DNA of 64,000 nucleotides. Source: Treponema sp. Its GTDB lineage: Bacteria; Spirochaetota; Spirochaetia; Treponematales; Treponemataceae. Positions 34,942 to 44,041 of this stretch are shown piece after piece. Each line of letters begins with the position of its first letter. Position 1 is the first letter of the stretch. The stretch is from the NCBI GenBank assembly GCA_016286535.1, contig JAEESZ010000011.1, positions 1-64,000 of the forward strand, written 5' to 3'. A model generated the notes under the pieces. That model was given only the letters and a program-made list of their open reading frames with translations, was not told the origin of the DNA and did not search any database. Both the position numbers and the translations under genes were made by a program.

Positions 34942-35874
34942 CTAGTTTCTGTAGGCTTCGTATATTTGTGAATCCAAAATTTTAATTTTTAACAATACTT
35001 CATTAATTTTATGTACACTTTCGTGTTTAAGAATGTAGTGGTCTATAAGCCAGAAATAACTATTCAGAAGTTTTGGAACAAGAATTTCTGCATTGCAGCC
35101 CGGGTCCTTGTACTCATTTTCCAACTGGTAGATATTTTTAGCCAGTCTTGCAACCTCAAGGGAAGTTAATTCCCTTTTTACGTTGAAGATACCCCCAATC
35201 ACTCCGTAAACTGGTATCCAGTAAAGCAGATTCTTTCCTGAATAGCCTTTATCCTGAATTTTTTTTATAAGACACTTAATTAACTGAGAATCAAGAAAGT
35301 CTATATCTATGGCTTCAGGATTTTGAAAAAAAGCCTCACGGAATAAAACTTTTCCGATACGGTCTTCGCCGCAAAGTGAATAACAATCTGCAAGTTCTGC
35401 AAGAACCGCAGCCAGTCCCTTATGGGAATTGTTTGCCTCTATAAGGCAGTTCTTTGCGTTTTCAAAGTCGCCAAGTTTTTTATAACAAATGCCTGTGCGT
35501 CTGTACATTTCTGCCTTTAGTAAGGAATCGTTAGATTCTAGAAGCTGTGTAAAACTGTTCAGCGCATTTGTAAAGAAGCCCTTTTTTACTGCATAGAATG
35601 CAGGTTCGTAAACATCAACTTCCCTGGTAATAAAAGACTTAAAGGACTTCCATTCCAGAAGAGTATTTTCGCTCCGCTCGTAAGGGTCTTCAATTTTTTT
35701 CAGTCGTTTCTGGGAATCAATCCAGAAAGTGCAGCATCGGGTAACGTATATAAGTTCTTTGGAGTCCAGCTGAACTTCAAACAAAGAAGATATAATTTCG
35801 TATGCCTGCTCTGGTTGTCCAAGTCTCAAGTGAAGAATAGCATCATTAAGTTGGCTTTCTATCTGATTTTCCAT
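34942..35874 (-). CDS. TPR-repeat cytoplasmic protein upstream of greA
   Basis: 310 aa with no signal peptide. TPR-like helices are visible (DAILHLRLGQPEQAYEIISS; LLKAEMYRRTGICYKKLGDF; NAKNCLIEANNSHKGLAAVL). The second half is less repetitive. Its stop is 15 bp before greA, so both are one operon. It may assist or be an ancient partner of the helical part of the GreA fusion, but that is conjecture. The start has no clear Shine-Dalgarno. Confidence 0.72.
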   Translation of the reverse strand: MENQIESQLNDAILHLRLGQPEQAYEIISSLFEVQLDSKELIYVTRCCTFWIDSQKRLKKIEDPYERSENTLLEWKSFKSFITREVDVYEPAFYAVKKGFFTNALNSFTQLLESNDSLLKAEMYRRTGICYKKLGDFENAKNCLIEANNSHKGLAAVLAELADCYSLCGEDRIGKVLFREAFFQNPEAIDIDFLDSQLIKCLIKKIQDKGYSGKNLLYWIPVYGVIGGIFNVKRELTSLEVARLAKNIYQLENEYKDPGCNAEILVPKLLNSYFWLIDHYILKHESVHKINEVLLKIKILDSQIYEAYRN

Positions 35875-36036
35875 AGCAACTAATGTTAATTTTATAAGAG
35901 TTTTAAGGTTTTAGTCAATAAAGATTATGTGTTTTTGTTAAAATTGGGATAAGATTTATACAACTAATTATTTAATCTGTCAAGCAATTTTTTTTAATAG
36001 AGTAAATAGCAATTTATTGTAAATAATTGCATTCTC

Positions 36037-36045
36037 TGTTAAAAT
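36037..36045 (+). promoter_or_regulatory. rpe promoter, extended -10
   Basis: TGT-TAAAAT with the hexamer at 36040-36045, then 9 bases to the rpe ATG. No ribosome site. An imperfect palindrome GCAATT...AATTGC (36009-36030) lies at the -35 position and could be an operator. Confidence 0.45.
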
Positions 36046-36054
36046 ATATTCCAA

Positions 36055-36690
36055 ATGAAAACACCTGTTTTAGCACCATCACTGCTTTCTGCTGATTTTT
36101 CAGATTTAAAAGCAGCAATTAATCAAATCGAAAATAATAATGGCTCAGTTGTACATATAGATGTTATGGATGGTCTTTTTGTTCCAGAAATTACCTATGG
36201 TCAGCCGGTTGTACGCTCAATAAGAAAATTGACTTCTCTGCCTTTTGATGTTCACCTTATGGTAGAAAAGCCTGAAAATCAGATTAATTCCTTTATTGAA
36301 GCAGGAGCAGACTGGATTACCTTCCATATCGAAGCAACTGCTCATGCCCACAGATTAATCCAGATGATTCATGAAAAGGGCAAAAAAGCCGGAATTGCAA
36401 TCAATCCGGCAACTCCTCTTTTTGCATTGCAAGAAATACTTGATTGTGTCGATATTATATTAGTAATGACCGTAAATCCCGGCTGGGGTGGTCAGAAATT
36501 AATTCCTTCCTGTGTTGAAAAAATTAAGGAATTAAAAAAGATCCGTCAGGAAAAAAAATATAATTACCTAATTTCCGTAGACGGTGGAGTAAACAATCAG
36601 ACCTTGAAGACTGTTATGGACGGCGGAGCGGATGTTATTGTTTCCGGTTCTTCTTTCTTTAGTGGCAGCCTGCAATGGAAAACGGAGTGA
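36055..36690 (+). CDS. rpe: Ribulose-phosphate 3-epimerase
   Basis: 211 aa TIM barrel that interconverts ribulose-5-phosphate and xylulose-5-phosphate in the pentose phosphate pathway. Landmarks: LAPSLLSADF, HIDVMDGLFVPEITYG (metal His and Asp), PFDVHLMVEKP, VMTVNPGWGGQ, and SVDGGVNNQT. All metal and phosphate-binding motifs are intact. It heads a run of three envelope/TPR genes; its stop is 2 bp before the start of the next gene. Confidence 0.96.
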   Translation: MKTPVLAPSLLSADFSDLKAAINQIENNNGSVVHIDVMDGLFVPEITYGQPVVRSIRKLTSLPFDVHLMVEKPENQINSFIEAGADWITFHIEATAHAHRLIQMIHEKGKKAGIAINPATPLFALQEILDCVDIILVMTVNPGWGGQKLIPSCVEKIKELKKIRQEKKYNYLISVDGGVNNQTLKTVMDGGADVIVSGSSFFSGSLQWKTE

Positions 36691-36692
36691 TT

Positions 36693-37649
36693 ATGAAGAA
36701 GATGTTTTTTAAGAAAATTTCACTTTTGTTAATAACGGGACTTTTTACAGCCCGCATTTTTGCTGTTGATTCTGCGATGACTTCCTTCCAGGACGGTTGT
36801 GCGGCTTATGCCCAGGGGGACTGGGAAACTTCAGTTTTCCTTTTGAAAAAGGCAGTAGCTTATGCTCAGAATTTTAATGCAGATACCTATTACATGCTTA
36901 TTACTTCTGAAGTCTATTCAGGCGATAATTCTGAAGCCCTGGATGATTGTGATATTTTTCTTGAAAACTTCTCTGATTCAATTTTAAAGCCAAGAGTTGA
37001 ATACCTTAAGGGTAGAATTTTATATAATCTTGGCGATTACGAAAAAGCAATTATCACCTTAAGTGATTTCTGCCACGAGTATGATACAGACGAAATGTAT
37101 TCAAATGCTCTTTTTTACATAGGTGAATCGCTTTATGCAGGTTATAAATATGACGATGCAAGTTCTATTTACGAAAGAATAATTACAGATTATCCGGAAT
37201 CTGCAAAGGCAACCGCAGCACAGTATCGTCTTGATTCAATTTCTCAGCGTTCAAGAGAAGAAAAACTTTTGTACCTTTTGAAGCAGACCGGCGAAGAATA
37301 TCTTTTTGCCAAGGAAGAATACGAAAAACAGCTTAGAATGTATAATTCTGAATCTGTAAATTCTACAAAGCAGAGACTTGCCGAAGCTCAGAAGAAAAAT
37401 CAGGATCTGGAACAGAAGATTATAGAACTTGAAAATCAGCTTACCCAGCTTCAGAGTGAATTTGATTTAAAGAAAGCTGAATATGAAGCAGCTCTGGAAG
37501 AAGCAAAGGCTAATAATCAGCCGCTGGAAACTGCCCTTGAAAACTCTATCACCGAAAGTGAAGATGCATTAACCGTTCAGCAGCTGAAGCTTAAGGCAGA
37601 ATTATTAAAGCTTATGTTGGTAGAGAAGGGCTATTCTTCTGAAGAATAA
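36693..37649 (+). CDS. Exported TPR protein with C-terminal coiled coil
   Basis: 318 aa. Signal peptide MKKMFFKKISLLLITGLFTA, cleaved near IFA-VDS. Five or so TPR-type helix pairs follow (ALDDCDIFLENFSDSILKPR; KAIITLSDFCHEYDTDEMYS; ASSIYERIITDYPESAKATA), then a Gln/Glu-rich coiled coil (about 220-290). The pattern resembles BamD- or CpoB-like envelope proteins without the lipobox. ATG 36693 was chosen over an in-frame ATG at 36675, because GGAG lies just before it and the upstream start would overlap rpe. Role unknown; it sits with two further uncharacterised genes before recA. Confidence 0.75.
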   Translation: MKKMFFKKISLLLITGLFTARIFAVDSAMTSFQDGCAAYAQGDWETSVFLLKKAVAYAQNFNADTYYMLITSEVYSGDNSEALDDCDIFLENFSDSILKPRVEYLKGRILYNLGDYEKAIITLSDFCHEYDTDEMYSNALFYIGESLYAGYKYDDASSIYERIITDYPESAKATAAQYRLDSISQRSREEKLLYLLKQTGEEYLFAKEEYEKQLRMYNSESVNSTKQRLAEAQKKNQDLEQKIIELENQLTQLQSEFDLKKAEYEAALEEAKANNQPLETALENSITESEDALTVQQLKLKAELLKLMLVEKGYSSEE

Positions 37650-37666
37650 CAGGAATGAGGTATCAA

Positions 37667-39103
37667 ATGAAAAAATCAAAAATCATCAGTTTATTTATAT
37701 TTTTAAGTATTATTTCAAGCCTCAGTGCAAAGCCAAAAGAGAAAAAACAGAAGGAAAGCTTTCAGGATGATTCAATTCTTGAAGTAACCTTAGATGAAAA
37801 AGAAAAGGAAACTGAAAAGTTAGAAGAAGAGGTAAAAACCGAACCTGATATGACTCTTTTTGCTAACTGGAAGAAGGTTCCAAACAGAAAGGTTGATAAG
37901 ACTTTTGGAAAAATCAGACTCCGCGTTCTTCCAAAAAGAGGTTCCTTTAATATTGGTATTGTAAATGGCGAAGGTAAGACAAATTGCGTAACTTCTAATA
38001 TGAATGAATACACAACAACTTATTTTTCGCTTAAAGCCGGTAAAAAAATCTATAAGCTTACTGCCGGAGCAGATATAAAAACAAAGGCCAGGGCTTTAGA
38101 TAATAAAGTGCAGATTATTTATTCTGTTGATGAAGTTGCTGATGTTCTTGTTGAGTTCACTCCTCTTGAAAGCAGCGAAGATAAAGGCTTTGATATTTTA
38201 AAGATTTCTGCAAGTGTAAGAAATACTTCTAAAAAAGCTGTAGATTTTGCCCTTAAAAATGTTATGGATACAGTTTTAGGGGAAGCAGATTTGTATCATT
38301 TCTATACTGCAGAAGATGTTCCTGTAAGAAATGAAGTAATTTTAAGAACCATGTCTCAGTCTAAGTTCTTTACTTCAAAAAATCCTGCCGCCTGGTGTCA
38401 GTTTATGCTGTATGGGGCAGATATTTCTCAAACAGATGTAGTTGCTCTTGCTAACTTTGCCACAGCAGATTCTTCTTCCTGGGATCCGGAAATGTCATCT
38501 TTCAGAACTTTTGATACAGTAACTGCCTATAATAATTCTGCCGTTGAAATTCTCTGGCCTGAAGAAAAACTTGCTAAAGATAAAAGCTTCTGTAAATTGT
38601 ATTATCTTGCCTTTGCAAGCGACGGGGAACGTCCTGCCGGAGACACTTTTATTGCCGCTTTAGATGAAAAACTGAATGCCTCTGAAGAAGTAAAAGACAA
38701 GACAGAAAATGTAAAGGTTTCTAAAGGTAAAAAAGATTCCGGGGCAAAGAAAATCCCTGAAGCAAAGAAAGAAAGTACAGATTCTGATGATGAAGCAGAA
38801 GATATTGAGGATTCTGAGCTTGAAGAAGTTGAAGAGCCTGTAAAAGAGCCTACAAAACCTTCAAAGCCTGCAAAGAAAAATCCTCCTGAACCAAAACCTG
38901 TAGAAAAAACTGAGCCGGAAAAAGATCCTGAGGATGATTTAGATGAATTTACAATTCCAAAGGAACTTTTGACTCCTGAATACATACAGTCTTTACTTGA
39001 TAGAATTGAACTGCTTAAGGTTGGTGATCCTTCCTTGAACAGAGATGAGTTAAAAATGCTTAATGATGAATTAGATTTCATTCTTTCAATTATGAGAAGG
39101 TAA
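37667..39103 (+). CDS. Exported hypothetical protein with acidic Pro-rich tail
   Basis: 478 aa. Signal peptide MKKSKIISLFIFLSIISSLS, cleavage after SAK or ISSLSA. Residues about 55-320 look like a compact beta-rich domain (FGKIRLRVLPKRGSFNIGIV; LKISASVRNTSKKAVDFALK). From about 330 to 430 comes a low-complexity stretch of Lys, Glu, Asp and Pro, and then a short C-terminal helical piece with PKELLTPEYIQSLLDRIE. GAGG lies 6 bases before ATG 37667; the ATG at 37655 overlaps this site. No family recognised. Probably a periplasmic or peptidoglycan-spanning protein. Confidence 0.7.
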   Translation: MKKSKIISLFIFLSIISSLSAKPKEKKQKESFQDDSILEVTLDEKEKETEKLEEEVKTEPDMTLFANWKKVPNRKVDKTFGKIRLRVLPKRGSFNIGIVNGEGKTNCVTSNMNEYTTTYFSLKAGKKIYKLTAGADIKTKARALDNKVQIIYSVDEVADVLVEFTPLESSEDKGFDILKISASVRNTSKKAVDFALKNVMDTVLGEADLYHFYTAEDVPVRNEVILRTMSQSKFFTSKNPAAWCQFMLYGADISQTDVVALANFATADSSSWDPEMSSFRTFDTVTAYNNSAVEILWPEEKLAKDKSFCKLYYLAFASDGERPAGDTFIAALDEKLNASEEVKDKTENVKVSKGKKDSGAKKIPEAKKESTDSDDEAEDIEDSELEEVEEPVKEPTKPSKPAKKNPPEPKPVEKTEPEKDPEDDLDEFTIPKELLTPEYIQSLLDRIELLKVGDPSLNRDELKMLNDELDFILSIMRR

Positions 39104-39106
39104 TTG

Positions 39107-40195
39107 ATGGCAAAGGATGTTTTAACTCTTGCCTGGTCAAGTATGCGCCGGCGGCATTTTGCTGCAGCAATTAAAATGCTGGAAGGAAAAGCTCATATAT
39201 ATGAAGATAATTTTGAATATTATCTGACTCTGGGAATTGCCTGTCTTTATGCCGGAGATATAGGGTCAGCCTCTTCATATTTTCAAAGGGCCAGACGAAT
39301 CAGATTAACAGAAAGCAGATTGCTTCTTGCCCAGGCTGCAATTTTTTTGCGCCGGGGAGAAATTGACCGGGCTTTACAGTATTATACCGAAATCAGGGAA
39401 AATGACCCTCAGAATAAAACCGCTAAGGCTGCCCTTGAGTTTATAAGGGTACATGGTGATTTTGATACAATCTGCCGTTGGGTAGATACCGGCCGTATAG
39501 AAATGTTTTATCCGCCTCTGGGACCTAATCCTGATAAAATATGGTCTTTTACCATACCCTTAATTGCATTTTGTCTTGGAATATTTGTAATATTTAAATT
39601 TCTTCCAAAAAATCAGAATTATGACGGACCTCGTGCCAACTTAAGTCTTCTTGAACTTACAGAAAACGAAAAGGCTTCTGCAAAAGAAAAAGACCTTACG
39701 ACTCAGTCCTATAAACTGATTCTTTCAGATAAAGAAATTACAAAACATTACAATAATGCCCTTACATATTTTCAAAATCACAGGGATAATGCTGTGCAGG
39801 TAGAAATAAATACAATCCTCAATTCTGATGCAGCCCTTTCCATTAAGCAAAAATCACAGATTCTTGCCGAAAAACTTGAAATTCCAGATTTTGATTCTAT
39901 AAGGGATGTGCCATCCTATCAAGAGGTAAAAAATCAGACTTATTTATATCTGGACTGCTGGGTAGACTGGGGTGGAAAAGTTTCAAATGCCATTACTTAT
40001 GAAGACGGCTCTTATTCCTGCGAACTTCTTGTAGGCGATGAAGAACTTACCCATTATGAAGGAACTGTCTTTGTTAAATTTGATACAGTTCCTCAGCTGG
40101 AAGGCAGTAAGGCCGTCAGAATACTTGGTCAGATTGATATGATGGATTCTAATTTTTATTTGAAAGGTAGAGCTGTGTACCAGAGTGTGCACTAA
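39107..40195 (+). CDS. Membrane protein with N-terminal TPRs
   Basis: 362 aa. Residues 1-125 hold TPR-like pairs (AAAIKMLEGKAHIYEDNFEY; ASSYFQRARRIRLTESRLLL; ALQYYTEIRENDPQNKTAKA). One membrane helix follows (FTIPLIAFCLGIFVIFKFL, about 150-170), then a roughly 190-residue C-terminal domain. With no N-terminal signal the TPRs should be cytoplasmic and the C-terminal domain periplasmic. GAGAAGG precedes ATG 39107, 3 bp after the previous stop. It forms a tight trio with the two upstream envelope genes, perhaps one complex. Function unknown. Confidence 0.72.
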   Translation: MAKDVLTLAWSSMRRRHFAAAIKMLEGKAHIYEDNFEYYLTLGIACLYAGDIGSASSYFQRARRIRLTESRLLLAQAAIFLRRGEIDRALQYYTEIRENDPQNKTAKAALEFIRVHGDFDTICRWVDTGRIEMFYPPLGPNPDKIWSFTIPLIAFCLGIFVIFKFLPKNQNYDGPRANLSLLELTENEKASAKEKDLTTQSYKLILSDKEITKHYNNALTYFQNHRDNAVQVEINTILNSDAALSIKQKSQILAEKLEIPDFDSIRDVPSYQEVKNQTYLYLDCWVDWGGKVSNAITYEDGSYSCELLVGDEELTHYEGTVFVKFDTVPQLEGSKAVRILGQIDMMDSNFYLKGRAVYQSVH

Positions 40196-40284
40196 AAAAT
40201 ATAAAAAAAAATCAATTTTTTTTGCAAATTTTTGTTAAAAACGATTTTTTTAAGCCATATTATATGTGGGAGGAAGGTGGCTGA

Positions 40285-41427
40285 ATGTCTAGTACTAATT
40301 CTAGTCCGATGGATTTATCGGAAAAAATGAAGGCTCTGGAGGCTGCTCGTCTTCAGATTGAAAAACAGTTCGGACAGGGAGCAATTATGAAGCTTGGCGA
40401 TAAAGCTAATGCTGCAGGAATTGAAGTTATCCCTTCTGGTTCTATTTTACTTGATGAAGCTTTGGGAATTGGTGGTTATCCAAAGGGTCGTGTTATTGAG
40501 ATGTATGGACCTGAGTCTTCTGGTAAAACTACACTTGCTTTACATGCAATTGCAGAATCTCAGAAATTAGGCGGGGTTGCTGCTTTTGTTGATGCAGAAC
40601 ATGCACTGGATCCTGTGTATGCTAAAAATCTTGGAGTTAATATTGATGAACTCTGGGTTTCGCAGCCGGATACTGGAGAGCAGGCTCTTGAGATTACAGA
40701 AAATCTTGTTAGAAGTGGTGCCGTTGATATTGTTGTTGTTGATTCGGTAGCAGCTTTGACTCCTGAAAAAGAAATTGAAGGAGAAATGGGTGACGCTGTA
40801 ATGGGTATGCAGGCAAGACTGATGAGTCAGGCCTTGAGAAAGTTAACTGCCATTATTGGAAAGTCAAACTGTATTGTAATTTTCATCAATCAGATTCGTA
40901 TGAAGATTGGAGTTATGTTTGGTAATCCTGAAACTACAACTGGTGGTCAGGCTTTGAAATTTTATTCTTCTGTTCGTCTTGAAATCAGACGTATAGAAAC
41001 AATTGACGGTAAAGGTGAAGAAGATGCTCTTGGAAACAGAGTAAGAGTAAAGGTTGTAAAGAATAAAGTTGCGCCTCCATTCAGAAAGTGTGAACTTGAT
41101 ATATACTTTGGTAAAGGAATTTCTTCTTCTGCAAGTTTATTGGATTCTGCCGTAAAACACGGAATTATTGATAAACGCGGAGCCTGGTATACAATGGGTG
41201 AAGAAAAAATTGGACAGGGTAAAGAAAACGCTGTTTCATTTATTGAAAGTCATCCGGAAATAGCAGCTGAAGTTGAAAAGAAAGTCCGTGAACTGGTATT
41301 TCCAGGTCAGGTTATAAAAGAAAAGGAAGCCGGCGAGAAGAAGACTGCTAAGGCAGCTTCAAAAACAAGCCAGGCCGCAGTAACTGAAAAAGCTGGAGAA
41401 GCTGCATCTCAGGAAGGTCTTTTCTAA
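40285..41427 (+). CDS. recA: RecA recombinase
   Basis: 380 aa. Walker [10 protein letters not shown] (residues 75-83), Walker [11 protein letters not shown]1/L2 regions ([30 protein letters not shown]), and a C-terminal Lys/Ala/Glu-rich tail. It forms filaments on single-stranded DNA, pairs homologous strands, and acts after AddAB resection. GGAGGAAGGTGG gives a strong ribosome site. TATTAT at 40258-40263 is a possible -10. I see no SOS box of the E. coli or Bacillus type in the 89-bp upstream gap. Confidence 0.98.
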   Translation: MSSTNSSPMDLSEKMKALEAARLQIEKQFGQGAIMKLGDKANAAGIEVIPSGSILLDEALGIGGYPKGRVIEMYGPESSGKTTLALHAIAESQKLGGVAAFVDAEHALDPVYAKNLGVNIDELWVSQPDTGEQALEITENLVRSGAVDIVVVDSVAALTPEKEIEGEMGDAVMGMQARLMSQALRKLTAIIGKSNCIVIFINQIRMKIGVMFGNPETTTGGQALKFYSSVRLEIRRIETIDGKGEEDALGNRVRVKVVKNKVAPPFRKCELDIYFGKGISSSASLLDSAVKHGIIDKRGAWYTMGEEKIGQGKENAVSFIESHPEIAAEVEKKVRELVFPGQVIKEKEAGEKKTAKAASKTSQAAVTEKAGEAASQEGLF

Positions 41428-41432
41428 TAAAA

Positions 41433-41978
41433 ATGAAAAGAGTTTTACTTGGGTTAGGTTCAAATAAATCATATAAGGACAATTCGCCTTTAGATATTTT
41501 GCGATATGCCTGCGGGGAATTGTCTGGATATTTAGTCAAACCTTCATTTTCATCAGTTTACAAAACCCGGGCTATGTATGTTGAAGATCAGGATGATTTT
41601 TATAATATGTGTGTCCTTGGTTTTGTAGCTGATGATTTAAATGCCTATGATTTTTTGAAATATATTAATGAAGTTGAAGCAAAATACGGGCGGGATAGAA
41701 GCAAGGAAATAAGGTTTGGCTCCCGTTCACTTGATATAGACATAGAACTTTTTGGCGAAGAAAAATTTAATGATTCCTTGCTGCAGGTTCCCCATCCAAG
41801 AATCTGCGAAAGAATGTTTGTTTTAGTGCCAGCTATTGAAGTTTTAAAAAAATCTGCCGACAAAATAATAAGGGATAATTATATAAAAAGTCTGAATCTG
41901 TTAAAAGAAAAAGAAGACATAAATACTATAATAAAAATTGTTCCTCAGCAGGTGGTTTTAAAATGGAACAGGAAATAG
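41433..41978 (+). CDS. folK: Hydroxymethyl-dihydropterin pyrophosphokinase
   Basis: 181 aa HPPK of folate synthesis; it moves pyrophosphate from ATP to 6-hydroxymethyl-7,8-dihydropterin. Family features: the start LLGLGSN, the YKTRAMY segment, DFYNMCVLGF, and the acidic metal site in FGSRSLDIDIELFG followed by VPHPRICERMFVL. It begins 5 bp after recA and overlaps scpA by 16 bp, so it is inside a long operon. No folP or folB next to it. Confidence 0.9.
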   Translation: MKRVLLGLGSNKSYKDNSPLDILRYACGELSGYLVKPSFSSVYKTRAMYVEDQDDFYNMCVLGFVADDLNAYDFLKYINEVEAKYGRDRSKEIRFGSRSLDIDIELFGEEKFNDSLLQVPHPRICERMFVLVPAIEVLKKSADKIIRDNYIKSLNLLKEKEDINTIIKIVPQQVVLKWNRK

Positions 41979-42778
41979 AAAGAAGCGATAATGCTCAGGT
42001 AGCGGTAAAAACAAAAAGAGCCTATAAAGCAGGGGAGTTTGAAGGTCCTCTCGATTTATTATGGGCCTTAATTCGTGAAAGTAAAATCAATATTTACGAT
42101 ATTCCTATAGCTCAGATTACAGAACAGTATCTGGATTATCTGGACTTTGCAGTTCAGACAGATTTAGGTGACCTTTCTGAATTTTACAGCTGGGCTGCAA
42201 AATTAATTTACATAAAAAGCAGAATGCTGCTTCCGGTAGAAGTTGCTTACGATGATGACGATGATGAAGATCCAAGACAGGAACTTGTTGATACCTTGAT
42301 TGAATATCAGCGTTTTAAAAAACTTACAGCCCTTATGGAAGAGCAGGAAGATGATTCTGAATGGAATTTTGAAAGAAAGAAGATTCAGAGAGTTCTTCCT
42401 TTTGATGACAGCGAAGGAATGTGGGAAGAAGTTGATACCTGGGAATTACTTCAGCAGATGCAGGATATATTTAAGAATATTATGCGTCAGTATTCAAATG
42501 AAACAATTTTGAATATGTATGAAGAAATCTCTGTAAATGAAAAAATCACTTTAATGAATGAATTGCTGGAAGAAAAAAAATCCTGCTATTTTACAGATTT
42601 ACTTACCCGTCCAGGTAATGAAATGGATGTTATCTGTTCTTTTATGGCTATTCTTGAAGCAGTCAAATTTAAAATGATTACTATCTTCCAAAATAAACTC
42701 TTTGGTGATATAAAGATATGTGCCCGGGAAGACAATAAGGGGTATATCCCGGCAGAAGAAGAACTTACAACTAATTAA
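41963..42778 (+). CDS. scpA: Segregation and condensation protein A
   Basis: 271 aa kleisin of the SMC-ScpAB condensin, which compacts and separates chromosomes. The N-terminal kleisin motif is clear: GEFEGPLDLLWALIRESKIN, then IPIAQITEQYLDYL and AKLIYIKSRMLLP. The C-terminal winged helix is VICSFMAILEAVKFKMITIF. AGGTGG lies before the ATG inside the end of folK. scpB follows directly. Confidence 0.94.
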   Translation: MEQEIERSDNAQVAVKTKRAYKAGEFEGPLDLLWALIRESKINIYDIPIAQITEQYLDYLDFAVQTDLGDLSEFYSWAAKLIYIKSRMLLPVEVAYDDDDDEDPRQELVDTLIEYQRFKKLTALMEEQEDDSEWNFERKKIQRVLPFDDSEGMWEEVDTWELLQQMQDIFKNIMRQYSNETILNMYEEISVNEKITLMNELLEEKKSCYFTDLLTRPGNEMDVICSFMAILEAVKFKMITIFQNKLFGDIKICAREDNKGYIPAEEELTTN

Positions 42779-42795
42779 TTTATACAGGATTAAAA

Positions 42796-43335
42796 ATGGA
42801 TTTTACTAAGGAAACCGCCTTATGCGAAACAATTTTATTTTTGGAAAGTGAACCTCTTACTGTAAAAGTATTATCAAACAAGGCTCAGCTTTCTGAAGAA
42901 GTTGTTGAAAAATGTCTGGAGAGTCTGAAAGAAAAATATGCAGCTGAGAATTCCGGAATAGAACTTTCTATGGTCACTGGCGGCTGGTGTATTACTCCTA
43001 AAAAAGAATACTGGGAACTGCTTAAAGAGTTTTATGGCTCTAAAAGAGACGGCAGGCTTTCTAAGTCTGCAATGGAAACTCTTGCAATTATTGCATATTC
43101 TCAGCCTATTACCAGAGCAGAAGTTGAACAGCTTCGTGGGGTTGGGGTTGATAATATGATTCGTCTTCTTCTTGAGAGAAATCTTATAAAAGAAGTTGGT
43201 AAAAAGGAAGTTCCTGGACGTCCAACTTTATTTGGAACAACAAAAGAATTCCTCAAATTATTCCACCTTAATTCAATTTCAGATTTACCAAAACTGGATG
43301 AAGATGATGAACAAAGATTCGAACTCGCAAGATAA
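42796..43335 (+). CDS. scpB: Segregation and condensation protein B
   Basis: 179 aa, two winged helices: ETILFLESEPLTVKVLSNKA in the first and AMETLAIIAYSQPITRAEVE then RGVGVDNMIRLLLERNLIK and GRPTLFGTTKEFL in the second. It dimerises on ScpA in condensin. It lies 17 bp after scpA with an AGGA ribosome site, and its end overlaps the start of the pseudouridine synthase gene. Confidence 0.95.
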   Translation: MDFTKETALCETILFLESEPLTVKVLSNKAQLSEEVVEKCLESLKEKYAAENSGIELSMVTGGWCITPKKEYWELLKEFYGSKRDGRLSKSAMETLAIIAYSQPITRAEVEQLRGVGVDNMIRLLLERNLIKEVGKKEVPGRPTLFGTTKEFLKLFHLNSISDLPKLDEDDEQRFELAR

Positions 43336-44041
43336 TAAACTTCGCTTACAGGTTTTTCTGGCCCACAGTGGACTTGCAAGCAGGCGGGCCTGTGAAAAAA
43401 TAATTCTGGATGGCAGAGTTACTGTTAATGGCCAGGTCGTTACTGAACTTGGAAGTAAAGTAAGTGACAGTGATATTGTAAAGGTTGACGGAAAACAGCT
43501 TTCTCTTGAAAAGAAAAAGTGTTACGTCCTTTTGAATAAGCCTGCCGGTTATGTGTGCTCATCATCAGATGAAAAGGGCAGGGCTGTAGCGGTAGACCTT
43601 CTTAAGGATGCTTACAAAGAAAGGCTTTATAATGTAGGCAGACTTGATATGTACAGTAAGGGAATGATTCTCTTTACAAACGACGGAGACTTTGCTGCAA
43701 AACTTTCACATCCTTCAAGTCAGGTAGAAAAAGAATATATTGTAGAAACAAGTCAGGATATTCCTGAAGATTTTCCTAAAAAATTTGAGCATGGAATCCG
43801 TGTAGATAACGTATTTTATAAATGCCTTAAATGTCAGATTCTAAAGGCAAGAAAACTGGATATTGTACTTATTGAAGGAAAAAACAGGGAAATCCGCACC
43901 GTTCTTGAAAGTCAGAATATTGGAACAAAATCTCTTGTAAGGGTTCGTATAGGAAGTGTAAAACTTAACAATCTTAAACCTGGAGAATACAGAGAACTTA
44001 CTGAAAGGGAAGTAAAATCTTTATTGGGAGAAAAATTATGA
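43298..44041 (+). CDS. rluB: RluB/RsuA-family pseudouridine synthase
   Basis: About 247 aa. An S4 RNA-binding domain comes first (LRLQVFLAHSGLASRRACEK, GRVTVNGQVV), then the catalytic domain with NKPAGYVCSS and the catalytic Asp in YNVGRLDMYSKGMILFTNDG. The frame is open further upstream inside scpB, but the S4 domain begins right after ATG codons at 43298, 43304 and 43307; which one is used cannot be told. It modifies U in 23S or 16S rRNA; the RluB assignment rather than RsuA or RluE is tentative. Translationally coupled to scpB and overlaps cmk by 4 bp. Confidence 0.85.
   Translation: MKMMNKDSNSQDNKLRLQVFLAHSGLASRRACEKIILDGRVTVNGQVVTELGSKVSDSDIVKVDGKQLSLEKKKCYVLLNKPAGYVCSSSDEKGRAVAVDLLKDAYKERLYNVGRLDMYSKGMILFTNDGDFAAKLSHPSSQVEKEYIVETSQDIPEDFPKKFEHGIRVDNVFYKCLKCQILKARKLDIVLIEGKNREIRTVLESQNIGTKSLVRVRIGSVKLNNLKPGEYRELTEREVKSLLGEKL

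Noticed and set aside
38602..39081. 159-codon Ser-rich antisense frame
   Set aside because: It is the mirror of the Glu/Lys/Pro-rich tail of the plus-strand gene, where reverse codons give Ser and Phe.
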